Positions 7,510 to 14,854 of a stretch of DNA of 20,914 nucleotides are shown here, in pieces. The notes under the pieces are model-generated. The model did no database searches. It was not told where the DNA came from and worked only from the letters and a program-made list of their open reading frames with translations. Origin of the DNA: Ruminococcaceae bacterium UBA7075. Lineage in GTDB: Bacteria; Bacillota; Clostridia; Oscillospirales; Acutalibacteraceae. The DNA lies in assembly GCA_002493635.1 (NCBI GenBank), contig DKZL01000041.1, forward strand, positions 1-20,914. The letters are read 5' to 3'. The position numbers and the translations under genes are program-made. Within the stretch, counting starts at the first letter, position 1. The number at the start of each line of letters is the position of its first letter.

Positions 7510-8214
7510 TCATTCAAACATATCGTTCGTAGGATTATTGTCAGCGCACTCGACAATTTTAAGGTTATTGTCACCGTCACAGGTTGCCGCAAAAACATCC
7601 TCAAGTTTTTTGTGCTGTTCCACAAGACGAGCATCGAGCCAGTCCTCGTTGTTGCCTGTTGATTTAAGGTTATTTTTCAAAACAAGTCCATCTAAGATCA
7701 CCACAACCTCGGGACGTGTCTGATGAACACGCACTTTAATATCATCAGGTGTAACGGGACGATTTTTATCCTTTGGAAGAACTGACATATCTCCGTTCTG
7801 TTCAAGAATTGCTGTTTCAATTTCATTAAGGTTGAAATATCCCTGACTTCTGAGCATCATCAAAAACTCATTAAAATCAAGCTTTGCCGTTATCATATTT
7901 TTCTTATACATCTTGCCTTTGTCATAAAGCAAAATACTTTTTCCTGTAAAAAAACGCCTTAGTTTAATTGACTTTTGCGATATAAGGGAAAGTACAAAAA
8001 CTATGACAGCATAAATAACAAGTGCAATCGCAATATACGGTAGTTCCTCAAGTTCACAGGTTGCTAACTCGGCGGCTATTGAGCCAATGGTGATTCCATT
8101 AATATAGTCGAATATATTTAGATTAGAAATTTGCTTGTTACCTATTAGCTTTGACATAAAAAATAACACGACAATCGAAAGCGGTGCTGTAAGCAGAACA
8201 CGAAGAAAATCCAT
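7510..8214 (-). CDS. DUF421 (YetF-like) membrane protein
   Basis: Inner-membrane protein of 234 aa with three N-terminal helices (about 3-22, 35-52, 58-82), then a basic stretch and a soluble domain. The family signature is clear: MSKLIGNKQISNLNIFDYINGITIGSIAAE near the second helix, and later GKSILLYDKGKMYKKNM and the SQGYFNLNEIETAILEQNG region. Bacillus has several paralogues, mostly of unknown function. I start at ATG 8214, because GGAGG (8225-8221) lies six bases upstream; a longer reading from 8241 would place the ribosome site inside the gene. The gene follows pyrD by 77 bases on the same strand. Its start codon and part of its ribosome site are in a long perfect hairpin (see separate entry). 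Confidence 0.9.
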   Translation of the reverse strand: MDFLRVLLTAPLSIVVLFFMSKLIGNKQISNLNIFDYINGITIGSIAAELATCELEELPYIAIALVIYAVIVFVLSLISQKSIKLRRFFTGKSILLYDKGKMYKKNMITAKLDFNEFLMMLRSQGYFNLNEIETAILEQNGDMSVLPKDKNRPVTPDDIKVRVHQTRPEVVVILDGLVLKNNLKSTGNNEDWLDARLVEQHKKLEDVFAATCDGDNNLKIVECADNNPTNDMFE

Positions 8215-8260
8215 AATAATCCTCCATTGCAAAAAATGCATATAGGATTATTATGGATTT
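8207..8260 (-). promoter_or_regulatory. 17-bp perfect stem that buries the DUF421 start codon
   Basis: AAATCCATAATAATCCT (8207-8223) and AGGATTATTATGGATTT (8244-8260) are exact reverse complements around a 20-base loop. In the minus-strand mRNA the 3' arm contains the last three bases of the GGAGG site and the whole ATG at 8214. No T-run follows, so this looks like a translational block rather than a terminator. A DNA operator is the alternative. Confidence 0.7.
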
Positions 8261-8291
8261 ATTTTTGCAAATTATACTAATAAAATAAATA

Positions 8292-9203
8292 TTACCAAGG
8301 CTTAATTGTCCCAGTAAGTTCCGTAACGCTCTTTATACCATTGTCATCAAGGAACTTGTTAAGCCCCTCGTTAATTTTAATCGGAGCATATGGGTCAGAG
8401 AAAAGCACCGTGCCAATCTGCAAAGCAGACGCACCTGCAATCAGCATTTCAACTGCATCTTCCCACTTGGAAATACCGCCCATACCAATAATCGGAATTT
8501 TAATAGCATTTGCAACCTGCCATACCATTCTGACAGCAACGGGGAATACCGCAGGACCGCTCATTCCGCCCGTGTTGTTGCGGATAATCGGACGGCGTGT
8601 GTTGATGTCAATTCTCATTCCCGTAAGGGTGTTAATCATTGACACTGCATCAGCACCGCTTGCCTCCGCCGACTGAGCAATGGAAGCTATATCGGTAACA
8701 TTCGGACTGAGCTTTACAATAAGCGGTTTTTTACAGTGCTTTCTGACCTCGCCGGTTATAGCACCAACCGACTCACAACTTGTACCAAACTGAACACCAC
8801 CACTTTTTACATTAGGACACGAAATATTCATTTCAATCATATCAACATCGGTGTCACTCAGCTTTTCAGCCATTTCACAATATTCCTCCGGAGTATTACC
8901 CGCAATATTTGCGATAACAACTGTATTCTGCTGTTTGAGCCACGGTAAATCCTCATTGATGAACACATCAACACCGGGGTTCTGCAAGCCTACTGCATTT
9001 AAAATACCTGACGGAGTTTCGGCAATTCTCGGCGGAGGATTTCCGTCACGGCGGGTTAAAGTAATTCCCTTGCAGGAAATTCCTCCGAGCTTTTCAAGCG
9101 GATAAAATTCACCGTATTCTCTGCCAAAGCCAAAAGTACCAGACGCCGCAATAAGCGGATTATTAAACTCAACTCCGGCAATTTTTACAGATAAATCAGC
9201 CAT
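8292..9203 (-). CDS. pyrD: Dihydroorotate dehydrogenase, class 1B catalytic subunit
   Basis: FMN enzyme that oxidises dihydroorotate to orotate in pyrimidine synthesis. With PyrK it passes electrons to NAD, the class 1B arrangement. The 303-aa protein has N-terminal NPLIAASGTFGFG, the catalytic loop MNISCPNVKSGG with Cys129 (class 1 enzymes use Cys as base), VKLSPNVTDI, SMINTLTGM and the phosphate-binding IIGMGGISKWEDA. Length is typical. Its ATG overlaps the pyrK stop by one base (TAATG), so the subunits are translationally coupled. Other pyr genes are absent from this window. Confidence 0.97.
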   Translation of the reverse strand: MADLSVKIAGVEFNNPLIAASGTFGFGREYGEFYPLEKLGGISCKGITLTRRDGNPPPRIAETPSGILNAVGLQNPGVDVFINEDLPWLKQQNTVVIANIAGNTPEEYCEMAEKLSDTDVDMIEMNISCPNVKSGGVQFGTSCESVGAITGEVRKHCKKPLIVKLSPNVTDIASIAQSAEASGADAVSMINTLTGMRIDINTRRPIIRNNTGGMSGPAVFPVAVRMVWQVANAIKIPIIGMGGISKWEDAVEMLIAGASALQIGTVLFSDPYAPIKINEGLNKFLDDNGIKSVTELTGTIKPW

Positions 9204-9955
9204 TAAAATACAACCTCCTCAGCATTAAATACAGGACCGTTTTTGCATACATGCTGCATAATTTCTTCACCGTTTTTTCTCACCTTAACAGCACATACAA
9301 GGCAAGCTCCTATTCCGCAAGCCATTCTCTCCTCAAGTGAAATTTGACAAGGCTTATTATGCTCTTTGCACACCTGTGCAATTGCTTTAAGCATCGGTGT
9401 AGGACCACAGGCGCACACCTCATCCACTTCATCAATTTTTTCCTTAAGCACATCAGTTACAAAGCCGTGCACACCTGCACTTCCGTCATCAGTTGTCAGT
9501 ACAAGCTCGGCTCCTGCCTCTTTAAAATCATCCTGAAGAATAATTAAATTCTTATTTCTGAAGCCGGTAATAACCAGCGGATTTTCGGTTTGTTTTGCCG
9601 TATAGAGCATTGGAGGAACACCTATACCTCCCCCAATAAGGCAGTAGCGTTTACCCTGCTCAATATTAAAGCCATTGCCGAGAGGTGCAAGAACATCAAC
9701 AGACTCGCCTTTTTTCATCTGCGACATAAGCTTTGTGCCCTCGCCCTTAACCTGATAAACAAGGCGAAGTACTCCGTCTTTGCTGTCACATACGGATATT
9801 GGGCGGCGCAAAGTCTTTCCCGGTACATAAACGTGCGCAAACTGACCGCATTTTGCAAGCGGTGCCAGCTCGTCATTTTTAAGTTTCATATCAAAAATTC
9901 CATCTGCAACTTCTTCATTTGATAAAAGCTCAAACGGTTTAACATCATACTTCAT
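9203..9955 (-). CDS. pyrK: Dihydroorotate dehydrogenase electron-transfer subunit
   Basis: FAD and [2Fe-2S] subunit that carries electrons from PyrD to NAD. The 250-aa protein has a ferredoxin-reductase-type FAD site RRPISVCD (50-57), the NAD-binding IGGGIGVPPM (107-116) and CACGPTPML (181-189). Four iron-sulfur cysteines at 213, 218, 221 and 237 have the family spacing. Its ribosome site AGGAG (9969-9965) overlaps the TAG stop of the upstream lipoprotein gene, nine bases before ATG. This ties pyrimidine synthesis to that surface protein at the translational level, which is unusual. Confidence 0.96.
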   Translation of the reverse strand: MKYDVKPFELLSNEEVADGIFDMKLKNDELAPLAKCGQFAHVYVPGKTLRRPISVCDSKDGVLRLVYQVKGEGTKLMSQMKKGESVDVLAPLGNGFNIEQGKRYCLIGGGIGVPPMLYTAKQTENPLVITGFRNKNLIILQDDFKEAGAELVLTTDDGSAGVHGFVTDVLKEKIDEVDEVCACGPTPMLKAIAQVCKEHNKPCQISLEERMACGIGACLVCAVKVRKNGEEIMQHVCKNGPVFNAEEVVF

Positions 9956-9967
9956 TATATATCACTC

Positions 9968-11251
9968 CTAAATATACTGTAATTTTATAATAAACAAATT
10001 ATATTCACTGATAGTATAAACATCAGTCTGCACATTGAGATTCGGCGAGTAAAAATTTTTAAAATTTGCTGAATCTATCCATTCGGCAAGATACCCGCCC
10101 TCAATCAGTTTTGATGACACGTCTTCATAATCAAGACTGCTGTCTGCTGTCAGATAGAAATAATCTCGGTTATCTTTTGCCGCCTGTGCAATAGCGTCAA
10201 CTATATCATCACTGTTATCAATATCTGTTACCAATGCGCCGTAATACAGATGATAATTATATTCGGTTGCCGTACACTGCGGAACAAACAGATTTGCATT
10301 TGACGGATAATTATCAAACTCATCATCGCTGATGTTTTCATACATTTCACTTATCTGATGATCCTTACCAATATTCTCATCATTAAGGTTAAAAAACAAA
10401 TACCGAACAATGTCTTCCTGCTCTGTTTCGGGGTCATCCCATGTTACGTCAACATGATACCATTCGCCCTCAATTTGTATACAATTCCACATATGATTTT
10501 CATTTTCACTCGTTCCATAAACATTCACACATTCAAGACCGAGTTCTTTACAAAGCAGCTGAAATGCTCTTGAATAGCCCTCGCACACAGCTTTACCCTC
10601 TATCAATGCACCATAAACGTTTCCTGTGTTGTCACCGGGATTATCCGAGGCTGCCGACTCATGGTCATACTCACAATTATCTACTATATAATTATGAACA
10701 TACTGCTCAAGCTCAAACTGAGTGGCATTTGACGGAGCGTCTGAAATAATTTCATCAACTTTTTCTTCAAGCTCATTTTGTGCTTTTACACGAGTTTCAT
10801 AGTCCATACGATAATTAAAAGCTACTTTTGTTTTACCGCTTTCATAAAACACCATAATACTGTTGCTGTTCAGCCAGAACTTTTCAGGATGATCCTCAAT
10901 GTAAGCACAAACGCCCTCGAAAACCTCACGGAATGAAAGCATACCCTCAAAGGTAACCTCATCTTCCGTTGCTTTATCAATGCACTCATCGATTAACCCG
11001 TACAATGTACGCACGTTGTCACTCTTAATGTTGTCAAAGCCATACAGATTTTTTCCCGTATCATTAACGGGAGCAGTTGCCTTTGCAGCAGTGCTTGGAA
11101 TTACAGAATCCGTCTGAGTCTGAAATGTTGCATCTGTCTGTAAACCGGTTATTTTATCGAGCACATCACATCCGCTTAAAGACATCAAAATAATTAAAGC
11201 CAAAAAAGCAGCAAACAGCCTGTGCATTTTTATATTAAAAACTTTTTTCAT
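9968..11251 (-). CDS. Lipoprotein with transglutaminase-like domain
   Basis: Exported lipoprotein of 427 aa. The signal peptide has basic residues at 2-11, a hydrophobic core and the lipobox LSGC with Cys28 as the lipidation site, followed by a Thr/Ala/Asp-rich linker. A transglutaminase-like cysteine-protease fold occupies about 180-280: Cys223 in GKAVCEGYSRAF, His253 in ENHMWNCI and Asp268 in WYHVDVTWDDPE form the full catalytic triad. Related bacterial domains act on cell-surface proteins or peptidoglycan, but the true reaction is unknown. The C-terminal 140 residues are unassigned. It is the first gene of a minus-strand set with pyrK and pyrD and has a good promoter. AGGA lies eight bases before ATG. 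Confidence 0.88.
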   Translation of the reverse strand: MKKVFNIKMHRLFAAFLALIILMSLSGCDVLDKITGLQTDATFQTQTDSVIPSTAAKATAPVNDTGKNLYGFDNIKSDNVRTLYGLIDECIDKATEDEVTFEGMLSFREVFEGVCAYIEDHPEKFWLNSNSIMVFYESGKTKVAFNYRMDYETRVKAQNELEEKVDEIISDAPSNATQFELEQYVHNYIVDNCEYDHESAASDNPGDNTGNVYGALIEGKAVCEGYSRAFQLLCKELGLECVNVYGTSENENHMWNCIQIEGEWYHVDVTWDDPETEQEDIVRYLFFNLNDENIGKDHQISEMYENISDDEFDNYPSNANLFVPQCTATEYNYHLYYGALVTDIDNSDDIVDAIAQAAKDNRDYFYLTADSSLDYEDVSSKLIEGGYLAEWIDSANFKNFYSPNLNVQTDVYTISEYNLFIIKLQYI

Positions 11252-11278
11252 TAAATCATCCTAATTGTTTATAGGTTT

Positions 11279-11307
11279 ATTGTACTTTATTTTTTTTACT
11301 CAGTCAA
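11279..11307 (-). promoter_or_regulatory. Promoter of the lipoprotein-pyrK-pyrD set
   Basis: Minus strand TTGACT (11307-11302), 17-base spacer, TACAAT (11284-11279), start near 11272. It is back to back with the queT promoter, about 30 bases away. Confidence 0.7.
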
Positions 11308-11314
11308 TTGCAAT

Positions 11315-11341
11315 TTGCAGAATTTTATGATATATTATAAT
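11315..11341 (+). promoter_or_regulatory. Likely promoter of queT
   Basis: TATAAT at 11336-11341 is a perfect -10 box. The -35 is weak: TTGCAG at 11315-11320 leaves a 15-base spacer. The start would be near 11349, a few bases before the preQ1 aptamer. Confidence 0.4.
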
Positions 11342-11357
11342 CTGCACATTTGTGCAA

Positions 11358-11399
11358 GGTCTGTTCGCAAAATCCAGACCCTAAAAAAACACTACGGAG
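11358..11399 (+). ncRNA. Probable preQ1-I riboswitch
   Basis: GGTCTG (11358-11363) pairs with CAGACC (11375-11380) around the loop TTCGCAAAATC. An A-rich tail, CTAAAAAAACACTACGGAGG, runs into the ribosome site. This matches the small preQ1-I layout: a 5-6-bp P1, a UUC/UCGC-type loop, A-rich loop 3 and a 3' segment that can pair back. TTCG in the loop can pair with CGGA of the ribosome site to form the second helix, so ligand would block translation. Position ahead of queT is the usual one for this riboswitch. I judged it by eye; the loop differs a little from the textbook Bacillus form. Confidence 0.7.
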
Positions 11400-11408
11400 G
11401 AATTTAAT

Positions 11409-11945
11409 ATGAAACAAAAATCAACGAAGTACATCGTACAGGCGGCTGTCATTGCTGCGCTCTATGCAGTAATGACAATTTTGCAGAACACATTACTTCC
11501 CGGTTCTGCCTCAATGGCAGTTCAGTTCAGGGTATCGGAGGTACTCACAATTTTAGCATTGTACACCCCTGCGGCTATTCCCGGTCTTGCCATAGGATGT
11601 GTAATAGCAAACATCAGCTCTTTGTCAACGCTTGGTCCGTATGACCTTATCTTTGGTTCACTCGCAAGCCTGATTGCGGCAATCTGTATGTATGCGCTCA
11701 GAAATGTAAGATTGGCAACTCTGCCTGTTTTAGCTGCACTTATGCCTGCAATTGCAAACGGAATTATCGTGGGCTTTGAGATTGAATTTTTCTTTGTTGA
11801 GGGAGGCTTCCACTTTGCCGACTTCCTTTTACAGGGCGGTTTAGTAGCCTTGGGCGAGGTTGCAGTTTTAATTGTGCTTGGACTTCCGCTTTCAAAGTTG
11901 ATTGAAAAACAACATCTTGATAAAAAATTGTTTGCACTAAACTAA
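11409..11945 (+). CDS. queT: QueT, queuosine-precursor ECF transporter S component
   Basis: Substrate-binding membrane subunit of an energy-coupling-factor transporter for a queuosine precursor such as preQ1. The 178-aa protein is almost all hydrophobic, with about five to six helices. It shows family features: N-terminal VQAAVIAALYAVMTIL, the MAVQFRVSEVLTILALYTPAAIPGLAIGC stretch, and STLGPYDLIFGSLASLIAA. The shared EcfA and EcfT subunits are not in this window, which is normal for group II S components. GGAGG (11396-11400) is eight bases before ATG and lies in the 3' part of the riboswitch. Confidence 0.93.
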   Translation: MKQKSTKYIVQAAVIAALYAVMTILQNTLLPGSASMAVQFRVSEVLTILALYTPAAIPGLAIGCVIANISSLSTLGPYDLIFGSLASLIAAICMYALRNVRLATLPVLAALMPAIANGIIVGFEIEFFFVEGGFHFADFLLQGGLVALGEVAVLIVLGLPLSKLIEKQHLDKKLFALN

Positions 11946-11977
11946 TACTAATATAAATTTAAGAATTGATTTTGCAG

Positions 11978-12004
11978 CAGCCGTGTTTTTCACGGCTGTT
12001 TTTT
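11978..12004 (+). terminator. Terminator of queT
   Basis: CAGCCGTG (11978-11985), TTTTT loop, CACGGCTG (11991-11998), then TTTTTT. Confidence 0.92.
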
Positions 12005-12010
12005 GCTTTA

Positions 12011-12101
12011 CATGAAATTGCTCGGTTGCTCTCGGGCACAGAAGTGAATTTTCATATGATGCTGTCTGCCCGAATAAGTGCAGGCCACTGCCTGTTTTTT
12101 T
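12011..12101 (+). promoter_or_regulatory. Structured leader-like region with second terminator
   Basis: Helix A pairs ATGAAATT (12012-12019) with AATTTTCAT (12047-12055, one bulge). Helix B pairs CGGGCACAG (12033-12041) with CTG-TC-TGCCCG (12062-12072). The two interleave, as in a pseudoknot. Then CAGGC (12081-12085), CACT and GCCTG (12090-12094) followed by T7 form a compact terminator. It lies ahead of the M23 gene and after the queT terminator, so it is either a backup terminator or an attenuator leader. No known class is recognised. Confidence 0.35.
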
Positions 12102-12149
12102 GTTATAATAATCCGTAATTTCAGCGCATATAAATTAGCGGTGATATTT

Positions 12150-13121
12150 ATGAAGAAGTTAATATGCGTTTTTTCTTTGGTGTTTTTACTTGCCGTCTGT
12201 ATAATGCCGCTGCTCGGTGGTCAGACAGAGCAAAAATCAAGTCACATAAAGTATGTTGAATTCAATGTCAATCGTGAGGCTCTACGCTCGTCCATTGCCT
12301 CTGACATAAGCTCAAAAGATGAAGATATTCATATAGATTATATAAACTGTTTAGCATATCTTGGGGCAAAGTACGGAGGTGACTTCTCAAAATTCAAAAA
12401 CAGCGACCTTACCGAATTTATCAGCCGTCTTGAGGACGGTGAAAGCATTGACGAAATCACAAAAGATATGCAATACTATTCCTATTATCACGAAGCGTAT
12501 TCTGCGGCAGTCGGAGGAATGGTAGGAAGTTTTGAAGAAGAAAACGATGACGGAGAAATGGAGGAAAAATACGGAATTAAATGGTATTCCCCCATAGCCA
12601 AAACCTTTCCGTATTCGTGCTATGATGATTTCGGGGCAGTGCGAACCTACGGATACACCCGCCCGCATCTCGGACACGATATGATGGCGGCTGTCGGCAC
12701 TCCCGTAATTGCAGTTGAATCGGGCACCGTTGAAATACTCGGCTGGAATCAGTATGGCGGCTGGCGGATAGGTATTCGTTCAAATGACAGCAAACGCTAT
12801 TGGTATTATGCTCATCTTCGTCAGAACCGCCCTTTTGCAGAGGGGCTTAAAGAGGGAGATACCGTTCAGGCAGGCGATGTAATCGGTTATGTCGGTCGAA
12901 CAGGTTACAGTACAACCGAAAATGTCAATAACATTGATGAATATCACCTGCACATCGGCTTGGAGCTTGTATTTGATGAAAGTCAGAAGGAAAGTGACAA
13001 TGAAATATGGATTGACATAAGTGCACTTACAAGTATACTTGAAAATCACCAAAGTGCAGTTGTGCGCAACAACGAAACGAAAGAATTTACCCGTAAATTT
13101 AACTTTAATGAGCTTGAATAG
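12150..13121 (+). CDS. M23 (LytM-type) metallopeptidase, membrane-anchored or secreted
   Basis: Predicted peptidoglycan endopeptidase acting outside the membrane. From ATG 12150 the protein has 323 aa: an N-terminal signal or anchor (MKKLICVFSLVFLLAVCIMP), an acidic middle segment of about 120 residues without known domain, and an M23 domain at about 165-280. The zinc site is visible as H173LGHD177 and H266LH268, and His222 in YYAHL is the catalytic residue. The gene can be read open from 12078, but that start would put odd sequence before a textbook signal peptide; GGTGA at 12140-12144 supports 12150, though it is weak. The gene is alone between terminators. It may be an active hydrolase or an envelope sensor. 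Confidence 0.9.
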   Translation: MKKLICVFSLVFLLAVCIMPLLGGQTEQKSSHIKYVEFNVNREALRSSIASDISSKDEDIHIDYINCLAYLGAKYGGDFSKFKNSDLTEFISRLEDGESIDEITKDMQYYSYYHEAYSAAVGGMVGSFEEENDDGEMEEKYGIKWYSPIAKTFPYSCYDDFGAVRTYGYTRPHLGHDMMAAVGTPVIAVESGTVEILGWNQYGGWRIGIRSNDSKRYWYYAHLRQNRPFAEGLKEGDTVQAGDVIGYVGRTGYSTTENVNNIDEYHLHIGLELVFDESQKESDNEIWIDISALTSILENHQSAVVRNNETKEFTRKFNFNELE

Positions 13122-13257
13122 CTATCATAAATAGACAAAAAACAGCTGTTTTCCTAAAAACAATCCGTTGTTGCTATTGTTAGAATTTTAAACGCTGATA
13201 ATACTACAATTACTGAGTATAAATTTGAAGCAACAGAATAATCTGACGCTTTATTTC

Positions 13258-13289
13258 AAACGGCTACTGCTTATGCAGCAGCCGTTTTT
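13258..13289 (+). terminator. Terminator after the M23 gene
   Basis: AAACGGCT-A-CTGC (13258-13270) pairs with GCAG-C-AGCCGTTT (13275-13287) around TTAT, followed by further T. The stem has 12 pairs and one mismatch. Confidence 0.85.
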
Positions 13290-13363
13290 ACTTTATAATA
13301 AACTACTCGTATATGAGCGGCACACAGACTGTTTTTTTACTGCAAAAATTTGTGTATTCATTA

Positions 13364-13392
13364 TTGACTGAACTCATTGCATAAGGTAAAAT
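13364..13392 (+). promoter_or_regulatory. Promoter of the MBOAT-DHHW operon
   Basis: TTGACT (13364-13369), 17-base spacer, TAAAAT (13387-13392), start near 13399. Confidence 0.7.
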
Positions 13393-13442
13393 GTTATGGG
13401 TATATTTTAGAATGATTATTAAAAAATAAGGAGGTCGTTCAA

Positions 13443-14837
13443 GTGGTATTCTCAAGCCTTGTATTCCTGTTTGCATACCTTCCGATAACACTTTTAATAT
13501 ATTACCTTGTACCAAGACAAGGCAGAAATATTTTTCTTTTCATCATAAATTTAGTATTCTACGGCTGGGGCGAACCTAAGCTCGTCCTACTTATGGTGTT
13601 CAACATCTTTTTCAACTATATGGGAGGCTGGCTTGTAGATAAATACAGGCAGGATGCCAAAAAGAAAAAGCTGTTCCTGATTCTGACCTGTATTCTCGAC
13701 ATAGGAATACTTGCAGTGTTCAAATACACGGGAATGATTACTGAAACGCTTAATCTATTGCCGTTTCTCAACATCCCGACACTTGAAATCAGTCTGCCAA
13801 TCGGCATCAGCTTTTACACTTTCCAGACAATGAGCTATGTAATTGATGTCTATCGTGACGATGCCCCGGTATCGAAAAGCTTTATTAATTTCGGCACATA
13901 TGTCGCACTGTTTCCTCAGCTGATTGCAGGTCCTATCGTACGGTACAAGGATGTTGCATACCAACTTTCTCACCGCAAAGAAACTCTTGACCAGTTCACC
14001 ACAGGCGTAAAGCTGTTTATGGTAGGCTTAGGCAAAAAGGTGCTCATTGCAAATCAGATGGGCAACCTGACAACCTCAGTCTTTGCAACAACCGACGAAA
14101 ACGGAGTGCTCGGCACATGGATTGGAATTATAGCCTACACTTTCCAGATATATTTTGATTTTTCAGGCTACTCGGATATGGCTTGCGGTCTTGGCAATAT
14201 GCTCGGTTTTGAATTTTTGAAAAACTTTAATTATCCCTACATTTCAAAATCAATCACAGAGTTTTGGAGAAGATGGCACATTTCGCTTTCCACCTGGTTC
14301 AAGGAATATGTATACATTCCGCTGGGCGGCAACAGAAAGGGCACAAAAAGACAGATAATCAATCTGCTTATTGTGTGGGGCTTAACAGGTCTTTGGCACG
14401 GGGCGTCGTGGAACTTCCTGCTTTGGGGATTATATTTTGGACTGCTGCTTATTCTTGAAAAATTTGTTCTTAAAAAACTTCTGGACAAACTCCCCTCAGT
14501 AATTCAGCATATCTATACGCTGTTTATTGTAGCTATAGGCTGGGGAATCTTCTATTTCACCGACATCAAACAGCTCGGTTCATTCTTTGCTGACCTGTTC
14601 AACTTCAGCAACGGTATTATAGGTTCGCAGGCACTTACACTTTTGCTTTCATATCTGCCGATTCTCATTGTTGCGGCAATCGCAAGCACACCGCTTGGTT
14701 CAAAAATTTACAACTGCTTTAAAGACAAAAAATTCATTTGGATTCCGGAGGTTTTGTTCTGCGTGATTATCCTTGCAATTAGCACGGCAAGTCTTGTAAA
14801 TCAGAGCTACAATCCTTTTCTTTATTTCAGATTTTAA
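13443..14837 (+). CDS. MBOAT-family O-acyltransferase (AlgI/PatA-like)
   Basis: Polytopic membrane enzyme of 464 aa, about 10-12 helices, that moves acyl groups across the membrane for O-acetylation of surface polysaccharide or peptidoglycan. It has N-terminal LVFLFAYLPITLLIYYLVP, the central FPQLIAGPIVRYKDV, the conserved EFWRRWHISLSTWFKEYVYIP, PLGGNRKG, and LTGLWHGASWNFLLWG with the near-invariant His319. All match the AlgI/DltB branch. The start is GTG at 13443, eight bases after AAGGAGG; the next residues VFSSLVFLF fit the usual family N terminus. It is followed 17 bases later by a DHHW protein, its expected partner. Confidence 0.95.
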   Translation: MVFSSLVFLFAYLPITLLIYYLVPRQGRNIFLFIINLVFYGWGEPKLVLLMVFNIFFNYMGGWLVDKYRQDAKKKKLFLILTCILDIGILAVFKYTGMITETLNLLPFLNIPTLEISLPIGISFYTFQTMSYVIDVYRDDAPVSKSFINFGTYVALFPQLIAGPIVRYKDVAYQLSHRKETLDQFTTGVKLFMVGLGKKVLIANQMGNLTTSVFATTDENGVLGTWIGIIAYTFQIYFDFSGYSDMACGLGNMLGFEFLKNFNYPYISKSITEFWRRWHISLSTWFKEYVYIPLGGNRKGTKRQIINLLIVWGLTGLWHGASWNFLLWGLYFGLLLILEKFVLKKLLDKLPSVIQHIYTLFIVAIGWGIFYFTDIKQLGSFFADLFNFSNGIIGSQALTLLLSYLPILIVAAIASTPLGSKIYNCFKDKKFIWIPEVLFCVIILAISTASLVNQSYNPFLYFRF

Positions 14838-14854
14838 ATTAAGAAGGTGATTTA

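Larger units (their letters stand above)
13122..13442. other. Intergenic region between M23 gene and MBOAT gene
   Basis: No gene is supported here. It contains a 14-bp palindrome AAAACAGCTGTTTT (13139-13152), a terminator (13258-13289), the MBOAT promoter (13364-13392) and the AAGGAGG ribosome site just before 13443. A minus-strand ORF of 70 codons has no ribosome site and runs into the MBOAT gene, so it is not called. Confidence 0.6.

Noticed and set aside
12078..12149. Upstream extension of the M23 gene
   Set aside because: It begins inside the terminator-like hairpin, has no ribosome site and would mask a typical signal peptide.
13303..13515. Minus-strand ORF of 70 codons before the MBOAT gene
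   Set aside because: It has no ribosome site, overlaps the MBOAT start and crosses its promoter.
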